DNA of 64,000 bases from Alopecurus myosuroides (lineage: Eukaryota > Streptophyta > Magnoliopsida > Poales > Poaceae), in NCBI GenBank assembly GCA_028641055.1, contig CM054061.1, forward strand, positions 54,726,081 through 54,790,080, written 5' to 3'. The notes beneath the pieces were generated by a model. The model was not told the DNA's origin, made no database searches, and saw only the letters and a program-made list of their open reading frames with translations. Below, in pieces: positions 1 to 12,894 of the stretch (the stretch's first letter is position 1; each line of letters opens with the position of its first letter). Both the position numbers and the translations under genes were made by a program.

Positions 1-1658
1 TAAATCGAAAACCCAAAAATATTTGTTGTTCTTCTTTGGTTTTGAAAAGTTTGTTGCAGAGTTTACCAGACTTCCGTGTCTCCATTGTAGCTTGATTATC
101 ATTCTATATTATTCAATCTGCAAGTGAAGAGCAGTAATGATGATTTACGACAATCCGAGTTTTGGTGAGAGGCTTGTATGAACTCTATTTGTTTTATTTT
201 TGTACATATACTCCTCGTTTCAACATGCTTAGTACGTTCATGTAAGGTGTATGTTATTTAATTGACGCTTGGTAGTTCGTTCTCTCACGTGTTAGTTCCA
301 ACTTATTAATATAAGACAACATGTCGTATGAATGTTTGCTTCCATTGTTTTATTCATAGAAGGGTATGACATTGTGGTATCTCCCTCTGATTGTTTCGGT
401 TGGATTGACTTGGCACATTCTCACGCATGCTAAGAGTGAAAACAAAAGGTCACTTAAGCCTCGATGATTTATTTTGCCTCAGAGTATTTGTATCATTTTT
501 AAGCCCCTGTTAATTTTGTTTTGTCGCAAGCATGATTATGACAGTTGTTGCTCTCTTGATTGTCGCTCCCCGTCTACTGCTAGCCTCCACCTGTACTGAG
601 TATGAGCTCTACTCGTGCATCCAACTTCCAAAAAAACCAAAGATCGCCAAATGTTTCCACCATACCTACCTATATGTGGTATTTAACTGCCACTCCAAGT
701 AAATTTCTCGTGTGCTACCTTTAAAACATGCTAAAAACTATTCCTGTCTTGTGCCCCTCTTTTAGCTCATGAGGACGTAAATAGAGAATCTTTATCTCAC
801 TTGTTGATTGGATTTCACACCCTGGACTAGTGGCTTCATCCTCTTATTCAATGATAGAACAGCCGGCAGCGGGGTGCCCAACCCCAAATTAATAACACAA
901 ATTCTCTTCACTATTTTTGCCCCTGATTTATCAGTCAAAGCATAATTGTGTAAACAAAAGAGAAAGAGGGATGAACTTCTACCCAGATGCGTCCTTATAT
1001 GGGAGCCACTCTTGTGAATTCTAGTTGGCTTGTGACGTACTGTATTGTCTGTTTATCATTCGTTGACATAAGCATACACCTCTCTCAAAAATGTTTTCAA
1101 TACCTCTGTTTAATAAAATAAAAAGCTCTAGCACATGAGTTAATCCCTGCTTCCCTCTGCGAAGGTCCTTTCTTTTATTTTTATGTTGAGTCTTCACCTT
1201 CTAACTTTATGCACCTTCTTGAGAGCATGGCTATTATTATTAGTGTAATGTGCTTGTCCCAAAACACGGTTGATAGTGGTATAACATTGATGCTTGTATC
1301 TTTGATATCTATATTTCTAGTCTTCATTTCAACTTCAGAGGTGCCCTGACATTTATGTTTTGCTCCACTATTAAGGCAAGCGAGTACACTTTATCATACC
1401 CTATTATGAGCATTGAAATCTTGTAGATTGAAGTACTTCATGTTGTCTATTATTAGTTTGTTGGCATCTTTTCATGGTTTGCATAACTGCTGGGTGACTT
1501 TTATTTTCCATATATCTTATTATGAATTGCCTCAGCACTTGATTATTAGTGAGTATATTTACATCATATGAAACAAATGTGTTCATAGAAGTCTTTTATC
1601 GCACCCAGTTGTCACTGAATTGCTTGAGGACAAGCAATAAGATAAGCTTGAGGGGAGT
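1..1658 (+). mobile_element. 3' internal noncoding region of an LTR retrotransposon (partial)
   Basis: No credible ORF is present. The stretch shares many blocks with the 3' internal part of element A (about 18330-19690): the TGAGTATGAGCTCTACTC block (600-617), the GAGGACGTAAATAGAGAATC block (771-790) and the TCCCTGCTTCCCTCTGCGAAG block (1144-1164). It ends in a purine-rich tract (GCTTGAGGGGAGT) directly before the LTR start at 1659, as expected of a polypurine tract. The 5' LTR and any coding part lie left of the window. Confidence 0.75.
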
Positions 1659-3043
1659 TGATACGTCCAAAACGTATCTCCTTTTCCGAACACTTTTCTT
1701 ATTGTTTTCCTCTAAACTTGTGAGTTTTCGGTATCACTAACACGGACTAACGCTGTTTTCAGTAGAATTACCTTGGTGTCTCGTTTTTGTGCAGAAAAAT
1801 CAACTTTCCGGAAAATGTCCAGAAAAGACCCCATTGGTCTTAAAACACTGGAAGACCCCGGGAGCCAGAAGGGGGCCAGGAGAGGGGCCACACCACCCCC
1901 CGGCGCGCCCCTCTTGTCCGCGCCGCCTGGTGGTGTGGGCCACTCCCAGACCCCCTTGGACTCCCCTTTCGACTACATAACGCCCTCAACCCTAAAACGA
2001 CAGGGGGGTTCATCATATTCCACAGAAACACAATAGAGCGCCGCCGCCACCCCGAATCTCGATTCGGGGATCACAAATTCCTGTTCTGCCGCCCTGCCGG
2101 GACGGGGATTCGAAAGAGATCATCGCCGTCGACACCGCCACCTCTTCTCCATCAACCATCCATGTTTACCCCATCCATGTGTGAGTAAACACCGTTGTAG
2201 GCCGAGATGGATGGAAGGGATTGGATGAGATTGATCATGTAATAATGCCACATTGTTAGGGCATAGTGCCTAGTCCATTGTTAGTGTTTTCTACCATTGT
2301 TGCAACCTGTTATGCTTAATTCTTGTCAGTAGGGCCCGAGTGCCATGATTTCAGATCTGAACATGTTATTGTTTCATGGGTATAATTATGTTTCTTGATC
2401 ATATCTGCAAGTTGTTTACACGTGTCATTGTCCGGAACCCGAGGCCCCAAAGTGAGAGAAATTGGGACAACCGGAGGGGATGGTTGTGATGTGAGGATCA
2501 AGTGTGTTCATGGAGTGTTAATGCTTTGCTCTGGTGCTTTATTAAAAGAAGCACCTTAATTACCAGTAGTTTCCCTAGAGGCCCCCCTGCCACAGGCTGG
2601 TAGGACAAAAGATATTGTGCAAGTTTGTCATTGGGAGCACGTATGACCATATTGGAACACATGCCTATGGTTTCCCTACATGTTTGATGCTTTATATTAT
2701 TATCTGCAATGCCCAAGTTATTATTGTTACATGACCTATATTATCCATGCAACGCCTGTCCATCCATTCCCTCTATGCCTACGGTACTTCCCATACTATT
2801 GTTTTCCGGGATTGCTACTGTTGTTACTATTTTACTACTACTGTTATTTTATTTCTACGGCTTCTATAAAACTGTTACCACTGATAAATTGTTGCGAGCA
2901 AGTCTACTTTCAGGTGCAGCTGCATTGACAACTCAGTTGTTAAGGCTAATAAATATTCTTTGGCTCCCCTTGTGTCGAATCAATAAATTTGGGTTTTACT
3001 TCCCTCGAAGACTGTTGCGATCCCCTATACTTGTGGGTCCTCA
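1659..3043 (+). repeat. 3' LTR of the left-edge retrotransposon
   Basis: It begins TGATACGTCC, directly after a purine-rich tract, and ends CTTGTGGGTCCTCA, giving TG...CA termini and about 1385 bp. The 1850-1980 part is GC-rich and reads open in several frames, but these frames show no protein family. The 2230-2680 part resembles the reverse complement of 12895-13450, so the two LTRs belong to related families. The 5' LTR is outside the window, so LTR-LTR divergence cannot be judged. Confidence 0.75.
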
Positions 3044-4104
3044 CAAATGCACCTAAATCTTGTTTGGATGTTTGTTAACAACACATGTATACTCTTAAGT
3101 GTGTTGATGTTTTTCAGGGTCTTTCGATAATATTTCATATGGTGGTGTTGAATACCAAAAAGGACAAAGAGAAATCCGCCGGAGTCTCCGATCTGCCAGA
3201 CCGGAGTCTCCTGTATGGAGCTTTCCTGTGAAGAAGCCAGAGCTGCGCGTGTGGTGTCACCCACTGGACTCACACCGGAGACTATCCGGAGATACACCAA
3301 AGTCTCCGGACTTTCTCCTACGCATGCTGCTCGCTCGATCCCAGACATCCTCTACGTGATGGCGTCAATGCAAAGGGCAGAGTCTCCGCTAAATCCACGG
3401 TATACACCGAAGTCTTCGGTCTGGCTGACCGGAGTCTCCGGACTCGTGGTGTCACCCACTGGTGTCACTCCGAAGAAATACCAGAGACTATCCGGTGTCT
3501 CTGGTCTAGAGTTGTCCGGAATCTTTTCAGATCGGAGTCTTCGGACTTTACACCGGAGTCTCCGGTGTGACATTTCCAGAAATGTCTCCAACGGCTCAAA
3601 ATTTGGTGAGGGGTGTAAATACCCCCTCCCCTTCTCCTACCTTGGGTTAGCTAGTCCAGAATAGATATCACCATTGCTAGAGCTCACCCACCTTGCTAGA
3701 CCTCCCAATCCCTCCACCCAAAAGTGTTAATCTTCGAAGGATTGAAGGTGAAGGCCCCGATCTACGTATTCACCAACCGGTTTTCCATTCCCCCCTCATT
3801 TTCTTGAGGGGAGCTAGTCTAGGGTCTTCTCTTGTGGATAACCTAGACACATTGCTACTCTTGGTGATTCTTGTGACTGTTGGGAGCCCCCAATTTGGTT
3901 GTGGGTGTGTGTCCCAAACTTGTTTGTAAAGGACTCGATTCCCGCCTCAAAGGGGATCAATAGTGGAAGGTGGACTAGGCCTTTATGGCGGGGTTCATCA
4001 GAAAATAGGGTGAGGCCTTTGTGGCATTGAGTAGGTCTTTGTGGCGAAACTAACACCCTCCAATGAGACGTACTCTCTTAACAAGGAGGAACTCAGGAAT
4101 ACAA
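3044..4104 (+). mobile_element. Left half of a split grass repeat
   Basis: The 3960-4104 part (GGCCTTTATGGCG, then a GAGACGTACTC block, then GGAGGAACTCAGGAATAC) matches the reverse complement of 49835-49920, so both are copies of one family in opposite orientation. It stops at 4104 and resumes at 10089, interrupted by the 6-kb element. The frames at 3215-3664 and 3693-3929 have no recognisable domain. Confidence 0.6.
3178..3566. repeat. Cluster of CCGGAGTCTCCGG-type palindromic repeats
   Basis: The core GGAGTCTCCGG or its variants (GGAGACT, GAAGTCTTCGG, GGTGTCTCTGG) recurs roughly ten times in under 400 bp, in both orientations. Spacing is irregular, so this is not a simple tandem array. Its role is unknown. 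Confidence 0.6.
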
Positions 4105-7100
4105 TGTAAGGTCCCCCTGAACCACTGTTCAAGGAACTCCGATATGCATACATTCACGATCCCAGATCACACCAGTCGTGAACAACATATCAAGTTGGCA
4201 TATAGATACAACATCCATTACACGTTTACAAAAAGATCTTACAAACAAGACATGGTCACATGACCAAGTCTAACACAACTACCATGCAGGGCAGGCACAC
4301 AACACACACAACGGAAGACAATCAACACACAACGTAGTAGAGCCCAAGTCACGCCTTAACCTATAGGCTGCTGACCGGGAGACAATCCTAGTTCACAAGG
4401 CCATCGGTGCAGTACTCCTCCTCATAGATCTCCTCCTGAGGCTCCTCCTCAAAGTGTGGCAAGTAGATACCAGGGACGAAACCAATATGGGTATGTTTAA
4501 ATGTACTCAGCAAGACACCCGTCATGAAGCTTATAGGATGCAAGTATGCTTATATGGTGGAGTAGGTAGGCTATACATAGGGTTCACTATCCATGATATA
4601 TGAAGGATACATCATAGTTGATTTTGAAAATCTCTGTATCATTGTTGAAGAAGATACCTCAAAAGAAAATAATATAGTTTTCTTTCTCTTGTAGATATTG
4701 CATGTCCAAGAGTTTTTGTAAAACTTTATTTTAGAAAAGAAAGTTTTTTTCTTTGCAAAACTTCTTGGAAACAACTTCTAGTTTTTTTTTAGAAAAGAAA
4801 GATTTTCTTTGCAAAACTTTTTGTAAAACACTTCCAGCTTTTCTTAAACTGTACCTCATTGGTATAAAGCTCCTTCCTTCAATACTTCACAAGTTCAAAA
4901 CTCCTTTTTGAAAACATTGACACAATGCTAGCTACATGGCCATTCATCTGTCCATATCCGAGGACGCGGCTATTCATAATAGTTTGACTCTGCAGAGGTG
5001 TACACAATCCAAAAGATCCAGAACATCCGCCGTGAACAACCACAGACTGTATCAACAATATGTGAACATCAGATAACTGATCCTAACCATCCACTATGTT
5101 CAAGTTAGTATATGACAATCTCTTCAACTGGGTTTATTCTCCCCGGCACCATGTCACACATCGCCACGTAAGGAGACCCAACTGTCCCACCCAGAGGAGA
5201 AATTAATCTCTCACTGTGTATGCCTCGTGTTTCATGACTTGGCGGCATTTCGGTTCGAGGGAAAGTCACATCACTTATAGCAAATTGAGATATAGCACAC
5301 ACTAACAAGAACAAGTTTCAAATTAAGCCTCGTGCCCATGTTGGGGTAGAGTGGCAGTACGATAAAGGTTGTCCAGCAAAGACTAGGTTATGTGTCATTT
5401 TTTAAAACACCTTTTCCCCAAAAATGACCACTTCATAATTCTCCCGTGGATAAGGCTTCGCCTTTCCATCGGGTTTTCCATAAAGCCTTTTTTTTTGCAA
5501 AAGTCATATTTTTAAGGTGTCCACTTAGGTACTATAATTTTGGTGGTAATAAATACCATATGGTGGCTATGGGCTTGGTAACACCAAGTTTCAACTACTG
5601 GCATAATAATAACTTATATAATATTGATAGTAGTAATAGCCAATCAAAAATAGTTTTGATAATCAAAGTTTTGTAAAACTTTCAGAAGTAAAAACATGCA
5701 TGATAGATAATGATAAGTGTAGTAGCAAGCATCAAGATGGCTTGCCTTAAAACTCTTTGTGTCCCTGGCCTTGAAGTAGCTTGAACTTGACACACAGCTC
5801 AACAATTCCTTCTTCTTCCTCTTCTTCTTTGTTTTCTAACATCGTAAAAGAATAAAATACACACACTCAGAACCAAACGAAGGCAACCAATAACACAAAG
5901 CAACACATACAGCAACAAACTTATGCTAGCGCAAACACTCAAAAGGTTAACGAGAAAACTACCTCACGAACACTCAGGGTACGAAACTATCACTAGAAAT
6001 ACATATGGTTGGGAAACCATATTCCACATCCTAAATACCATAGGTTGAGTGGGTGTACCACTCTCATACCAAGACATTTAAGAAGCTAAAAATAGCTTGT
6101 TGTCACAAGGGTGAGACTACTAAGGTACTAACAATCATTCAAAGCAATACCTATGGCAGTGGGTATTAACAACAACACAAGCAAGCATCAACAAACAAAT
6201 TTACCACAAACCTAAATTAGTAGATAACTAAACAAGACTAAATACAACCATACCACTAGTACAATTCTCATGCTAAAGTAATCAATCATACAATTCCAAA
6301 CATCAAAGCAAAACACAGATGAACAAGCTAATTACTGGCTATGCTCATATCTACACAAAGATTGAGGAATCACTCAATCATAAATATAACCAAACAAACC
6401 AGTGGCTCAATCAATTGTAACAAGTCATAACACACACTCTAAAACACCAACTCACATGAGATAATATAGCTAGAAAATAGAATAATCACAATGGTTCACT
6501 AAGCATACTAATATGAAAGATTGCTACACAAGCATGCTATAAGAAATAACTGTATACTACAACCAATCACAACTAGAAACTAAAATATCTATGCCACAAT
6601 AACAGAACTGAAAACATGCTAAACATGCTAGGAATAACATACACTCATAAAATAGAAAGGCAATAATACTAGAGCAACTCAAAATCTAGTGGTGACACTA
6701 ATTCAATACTAAGAAGCAAACAACACTACAAGGATGGATTTTCCTAAACAAGAAACACAAGAATGTGAATACCTACTAACAGCACATACACCTTACACAT
6801 TCTAGTAAACAATTATACTAAAATAATTCTATGGAAACAACTACTTAGCAAAAAGCAACCAAGTCTAATAAATCATGCTTTCTAACAACCAAATAACAAA
6901 CATCAAAGTGACATGCTATACAACCAGTAGCTATGCGCTCAATACATGCTCAATCAATCACATTCTAAAATCGAAACACTCAAGGAAAAGTCTACCCACA
7001 CACAATCCTCAATGCTAGGAAAGATTTCTATTTGCAAACAACACTCAAAATAATTAAAACAATAGTCAAACACTTCTTAACATGATATTCACAAGGGAAC

Positions 7101-10088
7101 ATCATATCAACAAATGTACCTCAACTAAACCTACTAGGAGTCACAAAGAATTACTAAACATTTCAATCAAACATGTAGAGCAATCATCTATTTTCCTTGG
7201 CGGAAAATACTAAACACACATACAACAATATATGCTACTGACAATCAATGTATGGTAGGGAATTTGTATCCCTAACCAAAATGCAATGGGATCAGTGGGT
7301 GTTCCACTAATATACCAAAGAATTGAGAGGTCACAATGCCTATGGTCTCACTTGAGAAAATTAATCTATCAAAGCAATCATCACACACTACTCATACTAG
7401 TGAAAACAATAAAGTGAAAACAAACAAACAATGCTACACATGCTTTCCTATAAATTAATGTGCAAGATAACAGAGATGATACCATCACCACATCAGTACC
7501 AAAATGATACTGGACTCAACATAACCACATAAAAAACCTAGGCACTAAACATAGCAAGACTAGCTCACAAAATCTATTCCACAGAAATACTAGAAAAACA
7601 ATACTAGACTATTTATATTTCTATTTGTTTTCCAAACATGCACAAACTTACTAACATATTAGTACTGCAAGAAAACATCCTAATAACAGATATAAACACA
7701 TCTACACATGCTTGAAAACAAGTTTCTAACAAACAAACATTTATTCACAAACAAACACACAAGATTTAAAATAAACAGAAAAGGTGTTGTATCTAGAAAT
7801 GCACACCAAAAATCTATGGCTCTAAAAATTATGCCAAGCTAGTATTACATAGATCTAATAACACACAAGCTCATCCAGTTGGATCCACATCAAAAATAAT
7901 TTTTAAACTCTCTCTAAAAATCCTAGAAATGCCTACTGGTCTTTTACAAAAAATGGGTGGCATTTCCATTTTGTAACTCTCCTTGATACAAGGTAAAGCC
8001 CTAATGATAGATATACTCAAGGGCTACTAAAAATATATTTTTTTACCAATTTGGATACATAAACAAAAAGTTATGCACCAAATGATCTAACAGATAGTCT
8101 GTGGCATTTTTACTAACAAGGCAAAAATAAAGTAGCAAACCTAGATCTACCACTGGGAGGTGGTTAAGAAAAGGTCTAGCTACTGCCACAAGTTTTGGTT
8201 GAATTTAGTTCACACAAATTCTATTTTTCACAGAGCAAAAGAAAGCACTCAAGTTTCTGATAATTTTTAAAAGAAAACCAAAATAGCAGCACGGGCTGGA
8301 TTCCTAGCGTGCGGCCCATCTAATGCGCGTAACGAGCCCAGCGCAGGGGTGCGCGCGCGGGCGCGGGAAACTTGGGCGTTAAACGGGGTCTGTCGATCTA
8401 CGGATCAACAGCCCAAGGTCGTTCTTCCTCCTCTATCTTTCTCTCTTTCTCACTCATCGGACGCGACGGGAGAACGACGGCGGCTCAGTAGCTCACCGTG
8501 GGGCGACGGGAAGTGGTGGCGCGGTGTCGTGGTTAAAGCATGGGCTCGGGGCAGTCGAGGGGCGCGGAGGTGGGCGGCTGAGGTGGTCTCTGTCGATGGT
8601 GACGAGCAGATTGGCCGCAGCGGCGACGGAGACGATCACAATGCTCCTGCAACCAAGAGGACAAGGGAGGATGTCAGCGGGGATCTACGGGCTACGGGGA
8701 GTTCAGGTGTGGCGAAAAAGATAAGTGGGATGGGCTGGCTCGAGCTGCACCACCTCGGGTGGTTCTCGGTGGCCGGCGGCGATGAACTTGATCGTGGCGC
8801 GCACAGGAGGTTCTCGGGTTCGAACTGGCGGGTGGAGGCGAGCGTGGGGGAGGTGTGGAGCATAGTGGCGAACGGGTGGCGTAGGGGATGGCTTATAGGC
8901 GCGGCGTCAAGGTCAATGGCACGGGGGTGCCCTCGGGTGGGTTGATTCCGGCATGGGGGCGTGGGCTAGGGTGTGTCCCGCGACGTGCAGCAGTGAGGCA
9001 CGGTGTCAGGGAGGTCGTGGGCGTCTGTGGCATGCTCACCACGTCGAGGAAGGGCAGGAAACGGTGGCGACATGGCCACAGTGTCCACGCACTGTGTGCC
9101 CTGTCCATGCCCCTCTCCTCTCTATCCCCTCTACTTCATTCTCGAAAATCTCTCTCCCTAGACCTTCTAGAAGCAAGCCAAAGGCATCCTATGTTAGTAC
9201 AAACATCAGTGAACACAAATGGCAAAGTTGCATTTCCAAATTTGAACCAAAACCAAAAGAAAACAACTGTCAAAGTTTTGCAAAACACTGGTTTAGAGAA
9301 AATTCAGAAATTTCAGTTAACAGGGACTTAGCCAAAGTTCTAAGTGTTGGAAACAGTTAAAATCATCAAAAAGTTCAACTTGTTTTCATGGATCAAATGG
9401 AATCCAAATTTTGTTTTCAAAGTTGGAGATTGTTAAACATGTTTTTTTAACTTTCAGAAACATCTTTTGAAAACAAATTTGGATTAGTGGAAGGCTATTA
9501 AAACAAAGTGGAAAAAGGCGTACTTTCTGTTTTTCTCTGTTTTCCAAATATGCATTTTTCTGTCTTATTTTTCTTCCACAAAAACAAACATGCAAATGAT
9601 TGTTTTCAAAGTCCATAAATCAAACCAAGCTTGTAGTTTTGTAGTCCACATATCAGAGAATAAATACAAGTCAAAAAAAAACACAAGATATAATAATATA
9701 GCCTATGGAAAACAAGTGTGGAAAACAGGTACTTGGCTATATTTTCAGGGAAAAGTTTTAATAGAAAACTTAAAAGAAAACTTCCATAATTCATTTTGTA
9801 TTTTTGTTTTCTTAGATCCAATAAAGTTAAAATTTTAAATCAAGATGCAAAAAAACATGGTCCATTCGAATAAAAATCACCCAAGTCACATCAGAGAAAA
9901 CATAAAAGTGTTTTCAGGAAAAATTTGCATTGGTTTTAAAATGAAACAATCCTTGCATTTCATATATTTTTATTGTCACGTACACATGTTGGTTCAAACT
10001 AATATGTTGTTAGAGAAAACAAAATTGTTGGCTCACATTTTTGTCTCCTTGAACTACAGTATAAGGATCCAAAAACTGGGATGTGACA
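4105..10088. mobile_element. Very large noncoding TG...CA element, solo-LTR-like (5984 bp)
   Basis: It starts TGTAAGGTCC and ends GGGATGTGACA, so the ends are TGT...ACA. It is flanked by near-identical pentamers, TACAA (4100-4104) and TACAT (10089-10093). The sequence on either side is one older repeat that reads across the insertion. Inside are a CAA/ACA-rich AT tract (about 5830-8000), a GC-rich block (8280-9120) and another AT-rich block, with no PBS and no retroelement protein domain. Blocks at 4600-4720 and 4930-5100 recur at 58900-59000 and 59190-59360 in the second copy. I read it as a solo LTR or LARD-type element; orientation is unresolved. The frames at 8349-9360 are GC-rich chance frames. 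Confidence 0.6.
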
Positions 10089-10297
10089 TACATCGTGTCT
10101 CCACGTGGTTCCTATCGGTTATCTCGTTCCCTTCTCCTTTACTTGTGCTTGTATTGTATTTGTTGTTATTCTTGTCATATAGGTAAATTCATCTTAGTTG
10201 CATTATCTAGAGAATTTACCTTTGTGTCAAGCCTAATTTCGAAGAAAAATTAAAATTGGTCGTAACACCTATTCACCCCCTCTCCCTCTAGGTGACC
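10089..10297 (+). mobile_element. Right half of the split grass repeat
   Basis: It continues the 3044-4104 repeat after the insertion: the ACATCGTGTCTCC start follows on from GGAATAC at 4104, as in intact relatives. It ends with the signature CACCTATTCACCCCCTCTCCCTCTAGGTGACC, a typical end of this grass repeat class; its reverse complement type (GTCGCCTAGGAGG) opens the fragment at 49575. Confidence 0.55.
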
Positions 10298-11895
10298 ATA
10301 CTATCTGTTCAGATTTGTTCTTTTTAATTTCCCCAAATTTCACATATACGAATGCACAATGAACATAGTACCTAAACTAGGGCTCAACTTCAGTGGCCTC
10401 ATGAAGCTAAGTCTCACTCCGACTTACTGTCAATATCCATCATCAAATCAACATGAGACGTATAAGATTGGCGTAGATTCCGAACTAAAAAATTCAAATT
10501 CAGAAAAATTGAAAGAATCCTAATAAATCGTGTTTCTCTTTTATCATGGGAAATTCCTAAGCCATTTGGGATGAATTAATGGTTTGTGCTTAGATAAGTT
10601 TTTAGCTAAAATATATAGAAACTTGTTTATTCAAATTGCGGGATGGGATTTGATAGGTGGCCACGGGATCCGAAACCTTGGCGTGCGTGCAGTGTTCAGT
10701 TTTATCAAATTGCATATATTTCCATGGCTAAACTATATTTGGCCGTACGTAAGGCGTGCAGGTCGGTCAGAAACCCGTTGGACGTCGCAACGTCGCCGTG
10801 GAAAGGCTAACATGCCGGAGTACAGGGGCAGCCGGGCAGGGGTAGGCGTGCTTGTTTATCTCTGGTCAAATCCGAGCTGTTCGTGCAGTTACAGGCGCAG
10901 GAGCTAGAAAGAAAACACGATGTGCAAATCCGCATTTGTCATGCCGATAGGGTATCAAAATCTCTCCCAAGATGAAACAAGGCACTACACACTGTAGCAT
11001 GAAAAAAAAAGTACTAGTGTGATTTCCTGTCCCCGTGACGCCTGACCACGACTGTGACATGTATATATCCTAGAGCTACACTTGATATCTGTCAGCTGGT
11101 AGAGTAGTTCGTTAGGGGGGCATCTGACAAATAATAACTTCTCCGACGACGAGAGGTCTGCAGCAGATACGTGCGGGAGCTGTCAGATCCGCCTGTCCGG
11201 CAATGGCATGAGCCGCCAGAGCCAGCGGCTAGCCGGGTTCAGAGGGCGACGCCCTCGCGCTCCATGCCTCCATGTGATCTCCCCGACCATCGCGCTGGCC
11301 CGGCTGTAAATTAACCAGCGACGCCGGCAATAATACGGTAGGTTTTGGTGGCCTTTCCGTCGCGCGAAAACGCAACCGGGCAAGGAATCTGCGCATGTGG
11401 CCGGTCAAAATGACCACCGGCCCGTCGATCGAGAGCAACACAAACCTGACAGCTGCGTTGTTCGTCTTCTTCCCGGGTGTGCACGAACGGACACACGGCC
11501 GACCAATCCAAATACTCGGAGTTGGCAGTTGATCAAGAAGTAAAAAAAATACTTCTCCTACTAGTTTATTACCCCAGCTCAGGAGGGTAAGGTTAGAATT
11601 AAGGCCACGACGAACGGAGATGACCTTATTCCAACTTCAAGGAGCTGTCGTCTCGCCATCCTGAGTAGAACACAAATCCTAACAAAACACAAAAAACAAC
11701 AACTGAGAACGGAGACCTCCCGCCGTCAACTAACAAGATCCACCCAGTCTCCATGGCCCTAAGGCCACGGGAGACCGAGCAGATCGACCACGGCCGGCAG
11801 GGAGGCGTCTTGCCCTAATCGCCTTTTCCTAGAGAGGTTTACGAAGGGGTATGTCAAGAGCAATGATTGCCTTTTTCTTTTCTACATGCATGATG
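10298..11895. other. Unassigned sequence without a recognisable gene
   Basis: Mixed AT-rich (10300-10720) and GC-rich (11100-11530) sequence. The longest open frames (10584-10907 on plus, 11183-11511 in overlapping minus frames) are about 100 codons or shorter and carry no family signature. I see no clear repeat ends. Confidence 0.4.
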
Positions 11896-12894
11896 AGGGG
11901 TGCATCTCCAGCCGCCCCCAGCAAGCTTTTTTAGGGCCCGCGGCCGTTTTTCACCCAATCACGCCCCCACGAGTCCAAATAGTACCGGTTTGGGCCAAAA
12001 TATCGCCTGGGGGCAACTGGGGAGCTGGATGAAGGGAAAATGGCGCGAAAACAATTCCCCGTTATTTCTCCAGTCTGCGGCCCCGTCCTGTTAGTGAGAG
12101 AAATATCTGTCGTCCTCATCACCTCGGCTGCCGACGACACGCGGCGCGGCGGAGCAGCCAATCGCCCACACAGCGAAGTTATGGTGTTGTCGTCGCCACT
12201 TCGTCTATCCCGCCTGCTCACCGCTAGATAACTCGGCCCCCGGAGGCAAACTTCTCACCATTCTCCTCACCACTCTCTTCTGCTTCCCCTTCGCCATTCT
12301 CTTCAGCTACCTTGTTCCTTCGCCATGGTTCATGGCTACCCCTTGGCGGCGCGACCACCAATGGATTTGGCCGCCGCACCCTGCACCTCTGAGAGGCTAG
12401 GCTGCTCCACAAGGCGAACTTCCATGCGCTGTCTGGCATTAGCGCGCTGAGAACATGGCGGCTCAGCGCAGGCGGCGTCCCTGTGCCTCCGCCGCCCACC
12501 GGCCCCGAGCGCGCCGCTGAAATCGAGGAGATCAGGGGGTGCCTGCAGGAGGAGTAGCGGTGCCAGCCGCAATGGCATCCAGCCAACCACACCTCCTGGA
12601 CGACTGATGGCTCCCAAGTGCAAAAGATCAATCGTAGTCTTCGATGGGAAGTATTACCCAAATTTGTAGTTCGACTCAGTGGGAACACAAGAATACCGGT
12701 GAGACTTTAGCAATTGGGACGTCACTCCCAACCGCACCTGTGTATCAACAAACTTGCAGCGAGAGTGGTGAGTGTAATAATGCAGTGAAAGTAAACAAAC
12801 AGAAAGTAAATGGAGAGCAAGTGTTTTCCCAGTTTTCACCGGAAAAGAGTGAAAGTAACCCAGAGACTAAAACGCAGGCATGAGGTGACAGCGG
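11896..12894. mobile_element. GC-rich terminal part of a decayed TIR DNA-transposon (tentative)
   Basis: The segment opens GGTGCATCTCCAGCCGCCCCCAGC. A related inverted end lies at about 21300-21357 (GGGGGGCGACTAGCCGAAGATGCTC on plus). Such GCATCTCC...GGAGATGC ends are common in grass PIF/Harbinger-type elements. No transposase is visible; the minus frame 12224-12688 is GC-rich and without a recognised domain. The element would have been broken by the LTR fragment at 12895-13965 and by element A. Confidence 0.35.

Noticed and set aside
1773..2036. 87-codon frame in the left LTR
   Set aside because: It lies inside the LTR, has no domain, and both strands are open for compositional reasons.
3178..3566. 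CRISPR-like array
   Set aside because: Spacing and orientation of the palindromes are irregular and the context is a plant repeat.
8349..9360. Long GC-rich frames (198, 147 and 135 codons) that could be a gene
   Set aside because: Several frames are open on both strands because of base composition, none has a recognisable domain, and the segment is the GC-rich part of the 6-kb repeat; a second copy (61690-62880) has unrelated frames.
12224..12688. 154-codon minus frame as a host protein
   Set aside because: GC-rich, open in overlapping frames, and no recognisable domain; the region has TIR-transposon ends nearby.
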